From: Kuschelorhynchus macadamiae
Taxonomy: Eukaryota > Arthropoda > Insecta > Coleoptera > Curculionidae
Direction: 5' to 3'
Assembly: GCA_030620095.1 (NCBI GenBank)
Contig: JAUTXW010000598.1
Location: forward strand, 806,001-870,000
DNA length: 64,000 bases
Made by a program: the position numbers and the translations under genes. The notes under the pieces were generated by a model. That model was given only the letters and a program-made list of their open reading frames with translations. It did no database searches and was not told where the DNA came from. Shown piece after piece: positions 1 through 9,830 of the stretch (within the stretch, counting starts at the first letter, position 1; the number at the start of each line of letters is the position of its first letter).

Positions 1-175
1 GAGTTAGGAACATAGTCATAAAAAAGAATGGTCTTTGTTATATTTATTCACTATTGTTTGTGATAACTCTGTATTTTTGTCATTCTAAAATTATTTGTCA
101 TTTTATTTATATATAGGTATCTAATTGTGTACTTTAGTCTTAGTAGTAAAGCTCCATTGAATCTCTGAGCTCATT

Positions 176-241
176 CAATGTTCAGATCTCGTGGAGTAAG
201 GATCCCTGAAGAAGTCTCGTGCAATGGAAGGCGAAACGTTG
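176..241 (+). ncRNA. Hammerhead-ribozyme-like motif, copy 1
   Basis: The box CTGAAGA at 206-212 matches the hammerhead consensus CUGANGA, and GAAA at 233-236 supplies the second core box. Flanking bases 176-181 (CAATGT) can pair with 236-241 (ACGTTG), giving a 6-bp stem III that includes one G-U pair. GATCT after the putative cleavage site can pair with GGATC before the core (stem I). Stem II is weak in this copy. The same block recurs at 54805 and 56977. Hammerheads of this kind are known in Penelope-like retroelements and retrozymes. The assignment is by motif only and self-cleavage is unproven. Confidence 0.45.
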
Positions 242-356
242 AGTAGTAATTCCAGTTTTAATTTAAGTACTTTTTAATTAAGATTTTTTAAACATTTTAT
301 TTGGCCGCCATTTTTGAATTTTTATCAGAATATTACTATTTCATCCACATATGATG

Positions 357-435
357 CAAAGATTTGCAAAAATCTCGGAGGGTGATTTGTTCATGATTAC
401 AATAATTTCCTCTTACGACGGAAGTAAAAACCTCT
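357..435 (+). repeat. Dispersed repeat R, tail fragment
   Basis: The sequence AAGATTTGCAAAAATC followed by a GATTACAATAATTTCC block and GGAAGTAAAAA resembles the end of a longer repeat at 35290-35725, and shorter pieces at 14030-14120 and (reverse) 23110-23540. No coding capacity is seen. Confidence 0.45.
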
Positions 436-476
436 TGCCATTCTTTTTCGATAAGCCGTTTAATTTATCTTTTCAG

Positions 477-702
477 GTACTGGATCTGCTCATAAAATCT
501 GGAGCAGATCTGAACTCGGCGAATCGAAGTGGCTGTACCGCTTTGCACGTTGCTGCGCACAAGCAACCGGCCCGATGCGTGCAGCTCCTTCTAGGCGCTG
601 GCGCCGACCCGAACAGGGTCGACCTGTACGGCGACACAGCACTGCACGACGCGATAGGCAAAGATTCCCTTCAGGCCATCGATATGTTGTGTACCACCGT
701 AG
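477..702 (+). CDS. mib2: mind bomb E3 ligase, ankyrin exon A
   Basis: Internal exon of the host gene encoding about 75 residues of ankyrin repeat. Canonical repeat signatures are visible (CTALHVAAHKQPARCVQLLL, then GDTALHDAIG). The acceptor AG is at 475-476 and the donor GTAAG at 703. The exon starts in phase 0 and ends one base into a codon, which matches the next exon. Mind bomb proteins are RING-type E3 ubiquitin ligases; Mib1 drives Notch-ligand endocytosis, and Mib2 acts in the same pathway and in muscle maintenance. The exon is clearly richer in G and C than its surroundings. Upstream exons coding for the MIB/HERC2 and ZZ domains are outside the window. Mind bomb membership is confident; mib2 rather than mib1 rests on the C-terminal exon. 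Confidence 0.85.
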
Positions 703-1304
703 GTAAGTTCTTCATGCACAACTAAGAATCGTAGAATAACAATACTATACAGGGTGTCCAATTTTCATTGATATTATTAGTAAATGTACAGTGTGTGCTA
801 TTTTTTTGTGATGCCTTAAACCAGCCATGTCAAACATGCAGCCCTCGATCCGCATTCGACACAGTGAGCATGTTTCTGCGGCCCAAATCAATTTTGAAAA
901 CAGCCAGATAATGCCGCTGCAACAACGATTGGTATAAGAAAATGTACAAATGTACATAGTGCGATCTATGTTTAGGAGGATGAACTACACATACTCAACC
1001 TAAAGCCAAACGTTATCTGGCTTGTTCCGTGAAATTCTATCGCGCAAAAACACAGATGACGCTATCTGAACATTCTGGAAAGAACTCGAGAAATCACAAG
1101 TATATAAGCCGTATTCGATTGAGTTCAGTCGTTCAGTGTTTAGTCAGTTATGAGTCAGTTGCGATAGAGTTTCGAGTTGAGTTGCGCACTTATTGTTACA
1201 ACACTTAACAGAGGTCGACTGGAAATGCTTGGAGGCCCGTGTCGACGTTGACAGTATGGTTGACCAATTTTATCGGATTTTACTTGGGGGAATTGATAGA
1301 TTTG
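703..1304 (+). other. mib2 intron segment with TE ends
   Basis: Non-coding. It contains an orphan TACAGGGTGTCC transposon-like end at 750, a GC-richer stretch near 830-890 (GTCAAACATGCAGCCC and GCGGCCCAAATC) that looks like eroded repeat, and the promoter-like block described separately. No ORF with recognisable similarity. Confidence 0.5.
1068..1137 (+). promoter_or_regulatory. Heat-shock-type promoter-like block
   Basis: A perfect three-unit heat-shock element (GAA-CA-TTC-TG-GAA) lies at 1068-1080. TATATAAG follows at 1101-1108, and two arthropod initiator matches TCAGT at 1125-1129 and 1133-1137, 25-35 bp from the TATA. Order and spacing are those of an insect hsp70-type core promoter. 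No ORF follows; the LINE 3' tail begins about 170 bp downstream. It may be a remnant of an LTR or a captured hsp promoter. Function is inferred from motifs only. Confidence 0.45.
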
Positions 1305-3775
1305 TTTTTTTTTTATTTATTTAAGTTTATTAGTCTGAAGAAAAAATACATTTTCATAGATAGGTCAAAAAGGAATTCAATAAAATAAAATACGTTACAT
1401 AGAAGAAATACTTAACATAATAATACATATTAGACTTAAAACATACAAGTATCAACTACAAAACATTGAATTAAAATACCATTAAATCTACACTAATAGT
1501 AAGTTGATCTCCTTATTCTCTCTTATGGCACTTTGAAAATCACTGAATAAGGAGCAATGGCTGTTAAATATTTTTTTAATTGAGTTCTGAACCGTAATGA
1601 ATTCAGTTGCCTGAAAGCAAGAGGCAATAGATTGTATAGATCTATGCCAACAGTGTTATTCCTATGAAGCCTGTTCTGTGGTTTTAAAATATTTCCCTTG
1701 TGTCGGGTATCATGGTCATGAATGTCTGAATGAGTATTGTGTTGATGAATGTACTTTTTTAGGTAACATATATTCTCAAGAACTATCTGACCAAAGAGAG
1801 TCAGTATAGAGTGTCGAAGAAAAAGAGGTTTACAACTCTCTGTGGATTTCATGTTAAAAATTATTCTGATGGCTTGTTTTTGCTTCATAAATACTCTCAG
1901 CAGGTTAGTGTGCCCTGCATCACCCCAAGCCAGTATTCCATAGCTCATTCTTGCATGGAATAAGCCATGGTAAGCTATCAAAGCAGCATGTTGACCAGCT
2001 GTAAAACGTACCCTACGCAGTGCATATAGGCAAGAAGAGAGTCTATTACAGAGAGTATTAATATGTTCATTCCAAGATAAAGCAGGATCCAGCTGCAAAC
2101 CCAAGAACTTCAGAGACACATCAGCTCTACCACCGGTTAATCTGAACTTCATGTCTAATGTTTTAGACTCATTTAATAGGAGCTTATTTGTAGCAAACCA
2201 CAATCTAGCCTCATCAAACATCCTCCGAGATACATCAGACAGAATATGATCTCTATTACATCTTATAATAAAACTGGCATCATCTGCGTAGAGCAAGGTC
2301 AAACACTGACTGTATGTTATTGAACCTGGGAGGTCATTAATGAAGATAAGAAAAAGTAGGGGTCCTAGTATAGACCCCTGAGGTACACCTCTCTTTATTT
2401 GTAAGGATGAGCTCAGCTTACCGTTGATGAAAACTTGCTGGTGTCGATTACTAAGGTAAGACTTAAATAGGTCCAGAGTTATCCCTCTAACACCATAGTG
2501 CTCCATTTTACTGAGCAGAATGCTGAGGTCGACACAGTCGAAGGCAGAGGTGAGGTCTGTCAACAAGCATTCACTATCAAGACCCGCTTCAAAAGATTCC
2601 CACACATACTCTGACAGCCTACACATTGCATCAGATGTAGACAGGCCCCCACGGAAACCATATTGACCATCTGAAAAAATGCTATGTTGATCAAAGAAAG
2701 AAAATACACTCTCACACATAATGACTTCGAAAATTTTAGAGAAAATGGGTAGAATTGATATTTGCCTATAGTTACTCATATCATTGTAATCCCCTTTTTT
2801 GTATATAGGAACGACCCTAGCCACCTTCAATGCATCTGGGAAACGCCCTTCAAGCAAGCAGGCATTTATTGTGTCAGCAAGGGGTTCAGTGATATACCGA
2901 CTGCATGCCCTAACAACAAGGGAGTTAACTGAGTAGATATCCTCGGTTTTTTTGTTCTTTAATTTTTGTATTATGATCTTAATATCATCTGGGGTTACTG
3001 GCCTTATAAAAACAGAGTGTTGTTGCTTATGATTTTTACTGTTCAATACCACAATGGGATCAGCAGGAGTCACTGTTAAGGATTGTAGAATGTTTTCAGC
3101 ATTGTTAACAAAAAAAGAGTTAAACTGATCAGGGCTTACATTGTCAGGTAATATTTTTGATTTTGTATGACCAGTCTCATAGTTAATTATACCCCATATG
3201 CACTTACTTTTATTTTCAGCTTTCAGAAGTTGCTTACGATATATTTTACTATATTCTGTATATACATTTTTATTAATTTCGGTAGGATATTGTTTATAAT
3301 ATTCATAGAAAAATAACTTTAAGTCTTTGGATCTTTTAATTTCCGGAGTGACCCAGGCAGACGCATCAGGGTTTTGATTTTTAACCTGCTTGGGGAAGAA
3401 GTGTAAATTATAATAATAGGTGAAGGTAGTCAAGAAACAATCTAGTTTTTTTACAGCAGAGTCAGCAGTATAAACATCCCTCCACTGTTCACTACTAAGT
3501 GAAGCATTGAAGGCAACTACACTGCTTGCACTGTAAACCCTTCTATAAACAATATCACTGCATGCAGAGTCATCCGGATGATCAAAGTTAAGCTGCACAA
3601 GTTGAGCCAGATGGTCTGACATACCTAAGTCCAGGGTGAGTCCTGGACCTGAAATGACAAAGCTAACAAATATATTATCCAAACCACTGAACCGTTCACC
3701 CTGATGCCTAGTGTGGGAATATATGGTTTGGGTAAGACCAAAGGAGTTAAAAAGTTCAAGTTTGTTACTAAAAGA
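1305..3775 (-). mobile_element. LINE L1, 5'-truncated non-LTR retrotransposon
   Basis: Minus-strand element. Its 3' end is on the left, ending in an A-rich tail (read on the minus strand near 1305-1320). The coding region runs from about 3775 down to 1523. It is truncated inside the endonuclease domain at its 5' end, where it meets LINE L2 head to head. It lies wholly in a mib2 intron, antisense to the gene. Confidence 0.85.
1523..3775 (-). CDS. LINE L1 endonuclease (partial) and reverse transcriptase
   Basis: An uninterrupted frame of about 750 codons without an authentic start. The N-terminal part carries the end of an AP-like endonuclease, with the SDH catalytic motif at about 3619. Next comes a linker, then a full reverse transcriptase domain: VPIYKKGD, SKIFEVIM, QYGFR, AFDCVD, GVPQGSILGPLLFLIFINDL, and catalytic LLYADDASF near 2285. 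The C-terminal thumb-like part (ILAWGDAG, YHGLF region) is typical of jockey/CR1-type LINEs. The enzyme would nick target DNA and prime reverse transcription. No internal stop is visible from the truncation point to 1523, so this copy looks young. The segment annotated beyond 3775 in the same frame belongs to neighbouring DNA. Confidence 0.82.
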   Translation of the reverse strand, partial: SFSNKLELFNSFGLTQTIYSHTRHQGERFSGLDNIFVSFVISGPGLTLDLGMSDHLAQLVQLNFDHPDDSACSDIVYRRVYSASSVVAFNASLSSEQWRDVYTADSAVKKLDCFLTTFTYYYNLHFFPKQVKNQNPDASAWVTPEIKRSKDLKLFFYEYYKQYPTEINKNVYTEYSKIYRKQLLKAENKSKCIWGIINYETGHTKSKILPDNVSPDQFNSFFVNNAENILQSLTVTPADPIVVLNSKNHKQQHSVFIRPVTPDDIKIIIQKLKNKKTEDIYSVNSLVVRACSRYITEPLADTINACLLEGRFPDALKVARVVPIYKKGDYNDMSNYRQISILPIFSKIFEVIMCESVFSFFDQHSIFSDGQYGFRGGLSTSDAMCRLSEYVWESFEAGLDSECLLTDLTSAFDCVDLSILLSKMEHYGVRGITLDLFKSYLSNRHQQVFINGKLSSSLQIKRGVPQGSILGPLLFLIFINDLPGSITYSQCLTLLYADDASFIIRCNRDHILSDVSRRMFDEARLWFATNKLLLNESKTLDMKFRLTGGRADVSLKFLGLQLDPALSWNEHINTLCNRLSSCLYALRRVRFTAGQHAALIAYHGLFHARMSYGILAWGDAGHTNLLRVFMKQKQAIRIIFNMKSTESCKPLFLRHSILTLFGQIVLENICYLKKYIHQHNTHSDIHDHDTRHKGNILKPQNRLHRNNTVGIDLYNLLPLAFRQLNSLRFRTQLKKYLTAIAPYSVIFKVP

Positions 3776-5640
3776 TGCAATAGGAGGAATAAAAATCCTG
3801 CATGGTATACAGAGGAGACTAGACGAACTCTGAAAAAGAAAAATAAGGCGTATCAAAAATACAAGTCTTCAAGAAGTCCAGAAGACTACGCAGACTACTC
3901 TGGACTTCGGAAAGAGTCAAAGTATTTAATTGAGCTAAGCTACCTCCTCTTCGTGTCCAATACTGAGTTGATGGTTCCTAAAAATATTAAATATTTCTGG
4001 TCTTTTGTAAAGTCTCTAAAAAAAGGTCACGGGATCCCCAAAATAATGGAATTCAACAACGAGACAAAAACAACACCACAAGAAATAGCCGATGCTTTTG
4101 CACATCATTTTGAATCCTGCTATGACGACTACTCGGGTCGGCCGGGAGGCTGCTGTGCTCGTTGATCACCATTTTACATCTGAAGAAGTTTTTAAGAGGT
4201 TGAGTGCCCTGGATGTGACTAAAAGCACTGGGTCGGATGGAATACCGCCAGAATTTTTGAAGAGTTGCTGCACATCATTGGCTACTCCTTTGAGCATGGT
4301 TTTTCAGGCCTCATTCGATCAGGGAAAATTTCCAGCCCTATGGAAGCATTCTTGGGTGGTTCCTATTTTTAAGTCTGGGTCGAAAAAGGAAATTCAGAAT
4401 TATCGTGGAATTTCATTGTTACCAACCATGTCCAAGATTTTCGAATCCATCATAACAGAAGAACTTTTTGAGACTTTTAAGCATCGCCTATCCCCAAAAC
4501 AACATGGCTTTTTCAAAGGAAGATCTACTGCCACCAACCTGGGTGTCTTTCAGGAATACTTAGTAACGAACATCGAGGGAGGTTCACAAGTGGATGTGAT
4601 CTATACCGATCTTGCAAAAGCGTTTGATTGGGTATGCCCTGAACTATCTATAGCAAAGATTTCTGCTATGGGCGTAACTGGATCATACATTCAGTGGATA
4701 GACTCATACCTCAGGAACCGCAAACAGTGTGTAAGATTTGGCAGTGTAGCATCCCGAGAGGTAAACGTGACGTCGGGAGTGCCCCCAGAGATCCCATTTA
4801 GGGCCAGTATTGTTTTTACTGTTTCTAATGACATTGCATCTGTCTTTGAAAAGTGTGAGTATCTTTTATATGCCGACGACGTAAAGTTGTTTTACGCTGT
4901 GAGAAGCTTTGAGGACTGTGTGGCTGTCCAGAATGACCTCAATAATTTAGCTAACGGGTGTGACTTAAATTTTTTACAAATTAATGTGTCTAAGTGTTAG
5001 ATTATGCGTTTTTACAAGTGTAAATGTCCATTAGAATATTTTTAAGCTTTAACAAACCCATTGACACAATTTTAATGAAAGCTTCTAGGATGTTAGGTTT
5101 TGTTCGTCGCACATGTTTCAGGATCTGTGATGTTAGGGTCATTAAGTCATTGTATAATTGTTTGGTGAGAAGTATTTTAGAGTATAACAGTGTTATTTGG
5201 TGTCCTAGTTATAACTGTCACATACAGCGATTGGAAATGCTCCAAAATAAATATGTTAAGTTTCTTTTATTTAAGTTAAGATTTCCATACAAGGAGCTAA
5301 CTTATGCAACACACAATCAACTTGCTGGAATTGAAAGCCTACAAAAACAAAGGCATAATGCTTTAGCATGCTTTTTGCATAAGCTCCTAAATGGTACAAT
5401 TGATTGCAGCCATCTACTGTCTAAAATATATTTTCGCATACCTCAAAGGCGAACAAGATCTAGGAAGCTCTTTCAAAATATGTATCATCGAACTAATTAT
5501 GGCATGCACCAGTGCTTTACTGATAGGCTTATGAGGAACTCTGACGATAATTTTAGAGAAATAGATCTTTTTAAGTTCAGCTTTGAGGTATTTAAATGTA
5601 GAATTAAAGATCAGCATTAGTTAGAAGCACCAAGGATTGA
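3776..5640 (+). pseudogene. LINE L2, jockey-like reverse transcriptase, decayed
   Basis: Plus-strand LINE lacking the endonuclease. It starts in the linker before RT (NPAWYTEETRR). RT motifs follow: STGSDGIPPEFL, VVPIFKSGSKKEIQNYRGIS, QHGFFKGRSTATNLGVFQEY, DLAKAFDWVC and LLYADDVKLFY near 4870. Lesions include a frameshift near 4100-4160, a corrupted GVPQG region near 4790 and stops with sequence loss near 5000-5050. A C-terminal part continues at 5024-5620 (ILEYNSVIWCPSYNCHIQRL, YHRTNYG). The C-terminal motif is shared with the tandem LINE at 25.8-30.1 kb, so these belong to one clade. It is not expected to be active. Confidence 0.8.
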
Positions 5641-5689
5641 TTTTGATTATCTTTAGTTAAAACTTTTTTTTTTATGTACAATTTGAAGT

Positions 5690-6010
5690 TATTACTCTGT
5701 ATGTATTGTGTGAAAATTATTTGTTTGATTTGTAATAGTACAGTCGGTGTCCCAAAATTATATAATATAAAACGTCACTATGATATTCATAAAACTATGT
5801 TTGTCAAGTATACAGACATGGTCAGAAACGAAAAGTTAAATAAGTTAAAATCACGGTTGAAAGATTAGCAGCTTATGTTTACACGTCCAAAGCAAGAAAA
5901 TTAATCTGTCCTTCAAGCGAGCTATATACTGTCGGAGTTGATCGCCAAATACTCAAAACCATTTGTTGAAGGTGAATTTATAAAAGAGTGCTTTGTAAAG
6001 AGAACTACTG
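5690..6010 (+). pseudogene. hAT-type zinc-finger protein fragment (SPIN-DOC-like)
   Basis: The translation reads ICLICNSTVGVPKLYNIKRH with a following histidine, then MVRNEKLNKLKSRLKD, a stop, and in the same region QASYILSELIAKYSKPFVEG and EFIKEC. This C-x2-C-x(n)-H-x(n)-H finger, followed by a KxGKPFxxGEFxKEC-like block, is the N-terminal part of GTF2IRD2/ZBED-like hAT transposase relatives. A stop interrupts the frame near 5866. The rest is cut off where LINE L3 begins, near 6010. It is a dead fragment of a transposon or of a domesticated gene copy. Confidence 0.6.
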
Positions 6011-6012
6011 AC

Positions 6013-7287
6013 TGAGTCGCATCTCAAAGGTATTCGAGAAGATACTGAACGACAGACTCCAAATATTTCTTAATAAATATAAAATGATAAACTCAAATCA
6101 GCACGGTTTTTTTAGCCGGTAGATCTACAGAAACGGCATCATTCGACCTCGTGAATTTTATATATGGAGAACTGGAAAAAGATCGCTACGTGGTTGGATT
6201 CGATTTGTCTCATGCCTTTTATACCCTGAATTTGGATTTTGTAGCTCAGAAGCTGGACAATGCTGTCATCAAGGAAAAAGCAAATGCCCTAATAATATCT
6301 TTTCTGGAAAATCGAAAAATGCTAGTCAAAATTGAGGACCGAACATCGAGTGAATATAGTATTGATATTGGAACAGCACACGGATCAGTGCTTTATCCGC
6401 TCATATTTTTAGCCTTCATAAACGACCTGTGCATGCCTGATATAACCATAAAATTCGCCGACGACACCACTGCGGCCATCTCTGCGACAAATGAGAGAAA
6501 ACTCCAGTCCAAGATTCACTCAGTGATAAAGAACATAAATCAATGCTGCTTTTCAAATCAGCTTGTACTAAACAGAAATAAGACCATCACTATACCATTC
6601 CATAAGTCAGCACCAAAAACACCAATCATAGATGAGGGAGAACAAGTAGTTAAGTTTTTGGGATCATATGTCGACTAGGGACTCTCATGAGAGAAACAAC
6701 TTGATCATGTTTCAGGCAAACTAAACAAGGCATACTTTGCTCTCCTTAGGCTAAAGCAAAGTGTTCCTATTGAAACTCTAATGACTACATACTATGCACT
6801 TGCACACTCCCATCAGCTACAATACAATGCTTTGGGGACAACCGCATCTTTGTCGCAGAGAAAAGGATTGTACAATTAATCTTTAACCTAAAACCCATGG
6901 AGTCTTGCAGAGAAATATTCAAAACCAAAAAGATCCTAACTCTCTACTCAATATATATACTAAAGTGTGCAATGTATGTTCAGAATAACCAAGAAAAATT
7001 CCCAAGAAATTCTCTATATTACCAGTATCCAACCAGAAGCAGAAATGAACTCACAGTACCAATACATAGATCAAGATTTTATGAAAAATCCCCCTATTAT
7101 GCGTGTACTCAAATCTACAACAAACTCCCAAATGATATTAAGGTAGCAAATACCACGATCCAATTTAGGAAGAGACTGACTAGCTATCTAGTAGGAAAAG
7201 CATACACACTCAAAGAGTTTCTGGAGCAATAAAATACCTGAAATTGTCTGTGTTCGTACTACTTCCTCTGAATTGTGATCTTAATGT
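6013..7287 (+). pseudogene. LINE L3 reverse transcriptase, decayed
   Basis: 5'-truncated LINE starting in the RT fingers (SHLKVFEKILNDRLQ-like, then NQHGFF). The main open part, 6151-6678, shows FDLSHAFYTL, GSVLYPLIFLAFINDL and the catalytic KFADDTTAAI near 6455 (FADD form), followed by FSNQLVLNRNKT and KFLGSYVD. After a stop and a frameshift the C-terminal domain is seen at 6897-7232 (NSLYYQYPTRSRNELTVPIH, YNKLPNDIK). The GVPQG motif has become GTAHGS. The 3' untranslated region is interrupted at TA 7287-7288 by transposon M1a and resumes at 9679. Confidence 0.75.
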
Positions 7288-7288
7288 A

Positions 7289-9678
7289 CAGGGTGTCCGG
7301 ATTTGGTTGCAAAAGCAGGGTATCTCGCTTATTTTTAAAGATAGAACCTTGCGGTTTTCTCGAACCTGAGCTAATTTTTTGTGAAACTCATGAAGCCGTA
7401 AACAAAATTTTCATAGCCTTCTTCGTTTATGAGATACAGGGCGAAATAGAAAATTTTGCATTTTGGGACCCCCTCGTATCTCGGTTATCCTTTAACTTAA
7501 TGCAAAGGGAAAAATTGCTGCTTATACAGTTTTTTACGCTGGATCCAGTGGCGTAGTCATATTTTTCATTTAAGTTGTTATTTTTTAGATATGACCCAAA
7601 GTTGTGTTTTTTTTTTAATGGGACATCCTGTATATTTGTCCAGAAATTGATTTGTCCTTTTAAAAGCTTCTCAAAAATATATAATAGTATGGGTCTATTT
7701 TAATAAATAACAACAAAAATCCTAATTTTTATAATTATCATCCCAAATTTTGCATTAGGCTTTTGTTTTCTTGGAAGCAAAAGACATTTCCTAATTTTGT
7801 ACGCGTATATAAAATATAGCGCTAGTTTTTTGTATTTATTTATTTTGTGAAAATATATTTGTATTGTTATGAAAGAAAACCAAACTTTCGAACATTATGA
7901 AAAGTACGATATGTTAGCTTGTTTTATATTAAGTAATGAAAATGTTGAAGCGGCTTCTGAGATGTATTTTAACAGGTAAATACTTAATTTTTAGGTATGT
8001 TGAAATACTATTGCTTAATTTTTATTTAGATATCCAGAAAAGAGGGAACCTAATATATCCACTTTTTATCAAATAAAAAAGAATTTACTTAATCACGGAT
8101 CATTTATCAAACCTCGTACGAAAACATATAATAAAGAAAATCGGGAGGCTGAGGAAATTACGGTTTTGGCTAATGCAAAAGCTTACCCTACAAACTCTTG
8201 TAGGGCCAGTGAAAAGAGCATAGGGATTCCAAAAAGTAGAGTTCAAGAAATTCTAAAAAAGCACAAATACCGCCCATACAAATTTAGGCTCGTGCAGCAC
8301 TTACAGCCAGGGGATGCAGAGCGTCGGGTAGTCTTCTGCAATTGGTTTCGAGAAAGATGCGATATGGTTAGAGATTTTGAAAGGAGGGTTATATGGTCAG
8401 ACTAAGCACATTTCAGTAATTTTGGTATACTCAATAGGCACAATAGTAGATTCTGGTCACAGGAAAATCAACACCAAATATTTCCCAGAAGACAGCAGGG
8501 CAGGTTTGGTCTAAATGTGTCCTGCTTCATATTAGGAACACATATAAAAATCTAACAGCCAATCGCTATATAAAAATTTTAGAGGCAGCTATACCTGAAT
8601 TACTTGACGATGTTCCTCTAGCGCAAATTAACGAAATTTATTTTCAACAGGACGGTGCTCCTGCACACAATTCTAGAAAGACGAGATTATTTCTGCACAA
8701 TAATTTTACCAATCAATGGATCGGAACAAATGGACCTATAAGATGGTCCCCTAGGTCCCCAGATTTGTCGATATTAGATTTCTTTCTATGGGGATATCTG
8801 GAAAATAGAATTTACAAAGACCACTATGATAATGTCCAAGATTTAGGAAATGCAATAAGAGAAAATTTTCGCTATTTACAAAATCATCCCGTTATTTAGC
8901 TTAATTCCCTAAAACGAATATGAAAATTGTGTGAAGCATGCATAGAACAAAATGGAAATCAGTTTGAACAGTTCTTTTGATTTCCTTGGTTACTGTAGTT
9001 CTTATACGACAGTTGATTTTTGATGAAAGGCTTGTTACATAATAATTTATTACTGTTTTGTTCTTGTGTTACATAAATCTAGGTAGGTGGTACTTTTTTG
9101 ATGCGAAATTATCAATCCATATTTTGATAGATAGATTTAATTGCATATTTATTTTGATTTATTTAGGATGTAGATATTGTTAACGACTTTAAATAAAAGG
9201 CAGCATTGTTTTGCATGGCCTATTGCAAAATTTGGGATGATAATTATAAAAATTAGGATTTTTGTTGTTGTTTATTAAAATAGACCCATACTATTATATA
9301 TTTTTGAGAAGCTTTTAAAAAAACAAATCAATTTCTGGACAAATATACAGGGTGTCCCATTTTAAAAAAATACAACTTTGAGTCATATCTAAAAAATAAC
9401 AACTCAAATGAAAAATATGACTACGCCACTGGATCCAGCGTAAAAAACTGCATAAGCAGCAATTTTTCCCTTTGCGTTAAGTTAAAGGATAACCGAGATA
9501 CGAGGGGGGTCTCAAAATGCAAATTTTTCTATTTCGCCCTGTATTTTATAAACGAAGAAGGCTATGAAAATTTTGTTTACGGCTTCAAAAAATTAGCTCA
9601 GGTTCGTGAAAACCGCAAGGTTCTATCTTTAAAAATAAGTGAGATACCCTGCTTTTGCAACCAAATCCGGACACCCTG
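7289..9678 (+). mobile_element. DNA transposon M1a (IS630/Tc1-mariner type, long TIR)
   Basis: A 2390-bp element between TA dinucleotides (7287-7288, 9679-9680). It begins CAGGGTGTCCGGATTTGG and ends with the inverse. TIRs of about 465 bp run 7289-7758 and 9216-9678 and match closely over their whole length. One transposase gene lies between them on the + strand. A second copy, M1b, lies at 35931-38350 in the opposite orientation. M1a sits inside the 3' untranslated region of LINE L3. Confidence 0.88.
7869..8980 (+). pseudogene. M1a transposase, inactivated
   Basis: Starts with MKENQTFEHYEKYDMLACFI. An HTH-type N-terminal domain (NVEAASEMYFNR|YPEKREPN) is split by a 54-nt GT-AG intron at 7976-8029 that restores the frame. 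A second HTH follows (RASEKSIGIPKSRVQEILKK). The first catalytic D is in VIWSD, immediately followed by a TAA stop at 8402-8404 where copy M1b has a sense codon. QQDGAPAHNS carries the second D and SPDLSILDFFLWG the third, with 41 residues between them in M1b. A deletion near 8550 removes part of the core. Cannot encode an active enzyme. Confidence 0.8.
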
Positions 9679-9680
9679 TA

Positions 9681-9830
9681 CTTTGTAAACATGTCGAGTA
9701 TAATTGTTGTAAGTTTTGTGATATTTTTGTAATAGATTAGTTTTAAGTGAATTTTATGACGAACCCATTGTCATTGTGACCTTTTGAACTAATAAAATAT
9801 TATTATTATTATTATTATTATTATTACAGT
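9681..9830 (+). repeat. LINE L3 3' end, distal part
   Basis: Continuation of the L3 3' untranslated region after the M1a insertion. It runs to TTGAACTAATAAAATATT and a terminal (ATT)n tract at 9797-9826, the simple-repeat tail expected of this LINE type. Confidence 0.6.

Larger units (their letters stand above)
1..476 (+). other. mib2 intron, 3' part, with repeat debris
   Basis: AT-rich non-coding sequence upstream of the first visible mib2 exon. It ends in a T-rich stretch and an AG acceptor at 475-476. It holds a hammerhead-like repeat near 176-241 and the tail of a dispersed repeat (357-435). No coding region is supported before 477; the reading frame that runs in from 351 is intronic read-through. 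Confidence 0.7.

Noticed and set aside
351..476. Possible coding start before exon A
   Set aside because: The segment matches dispersed repeat R and ends in a splice acceptor; the ankyrin homology starts exactly at 477.
473..661. Minus-strand ORF opposite ankyrin exon A (also 10329-10511 and 19010-19228)
   Set aside because: Antisense shadows of ankyrin exons without recognisable motifs.
750..763. Orphan TACAGGGTGTCC transposon end
   Set aside because: No inverted partner or transposase found nearby; too short to call an element.
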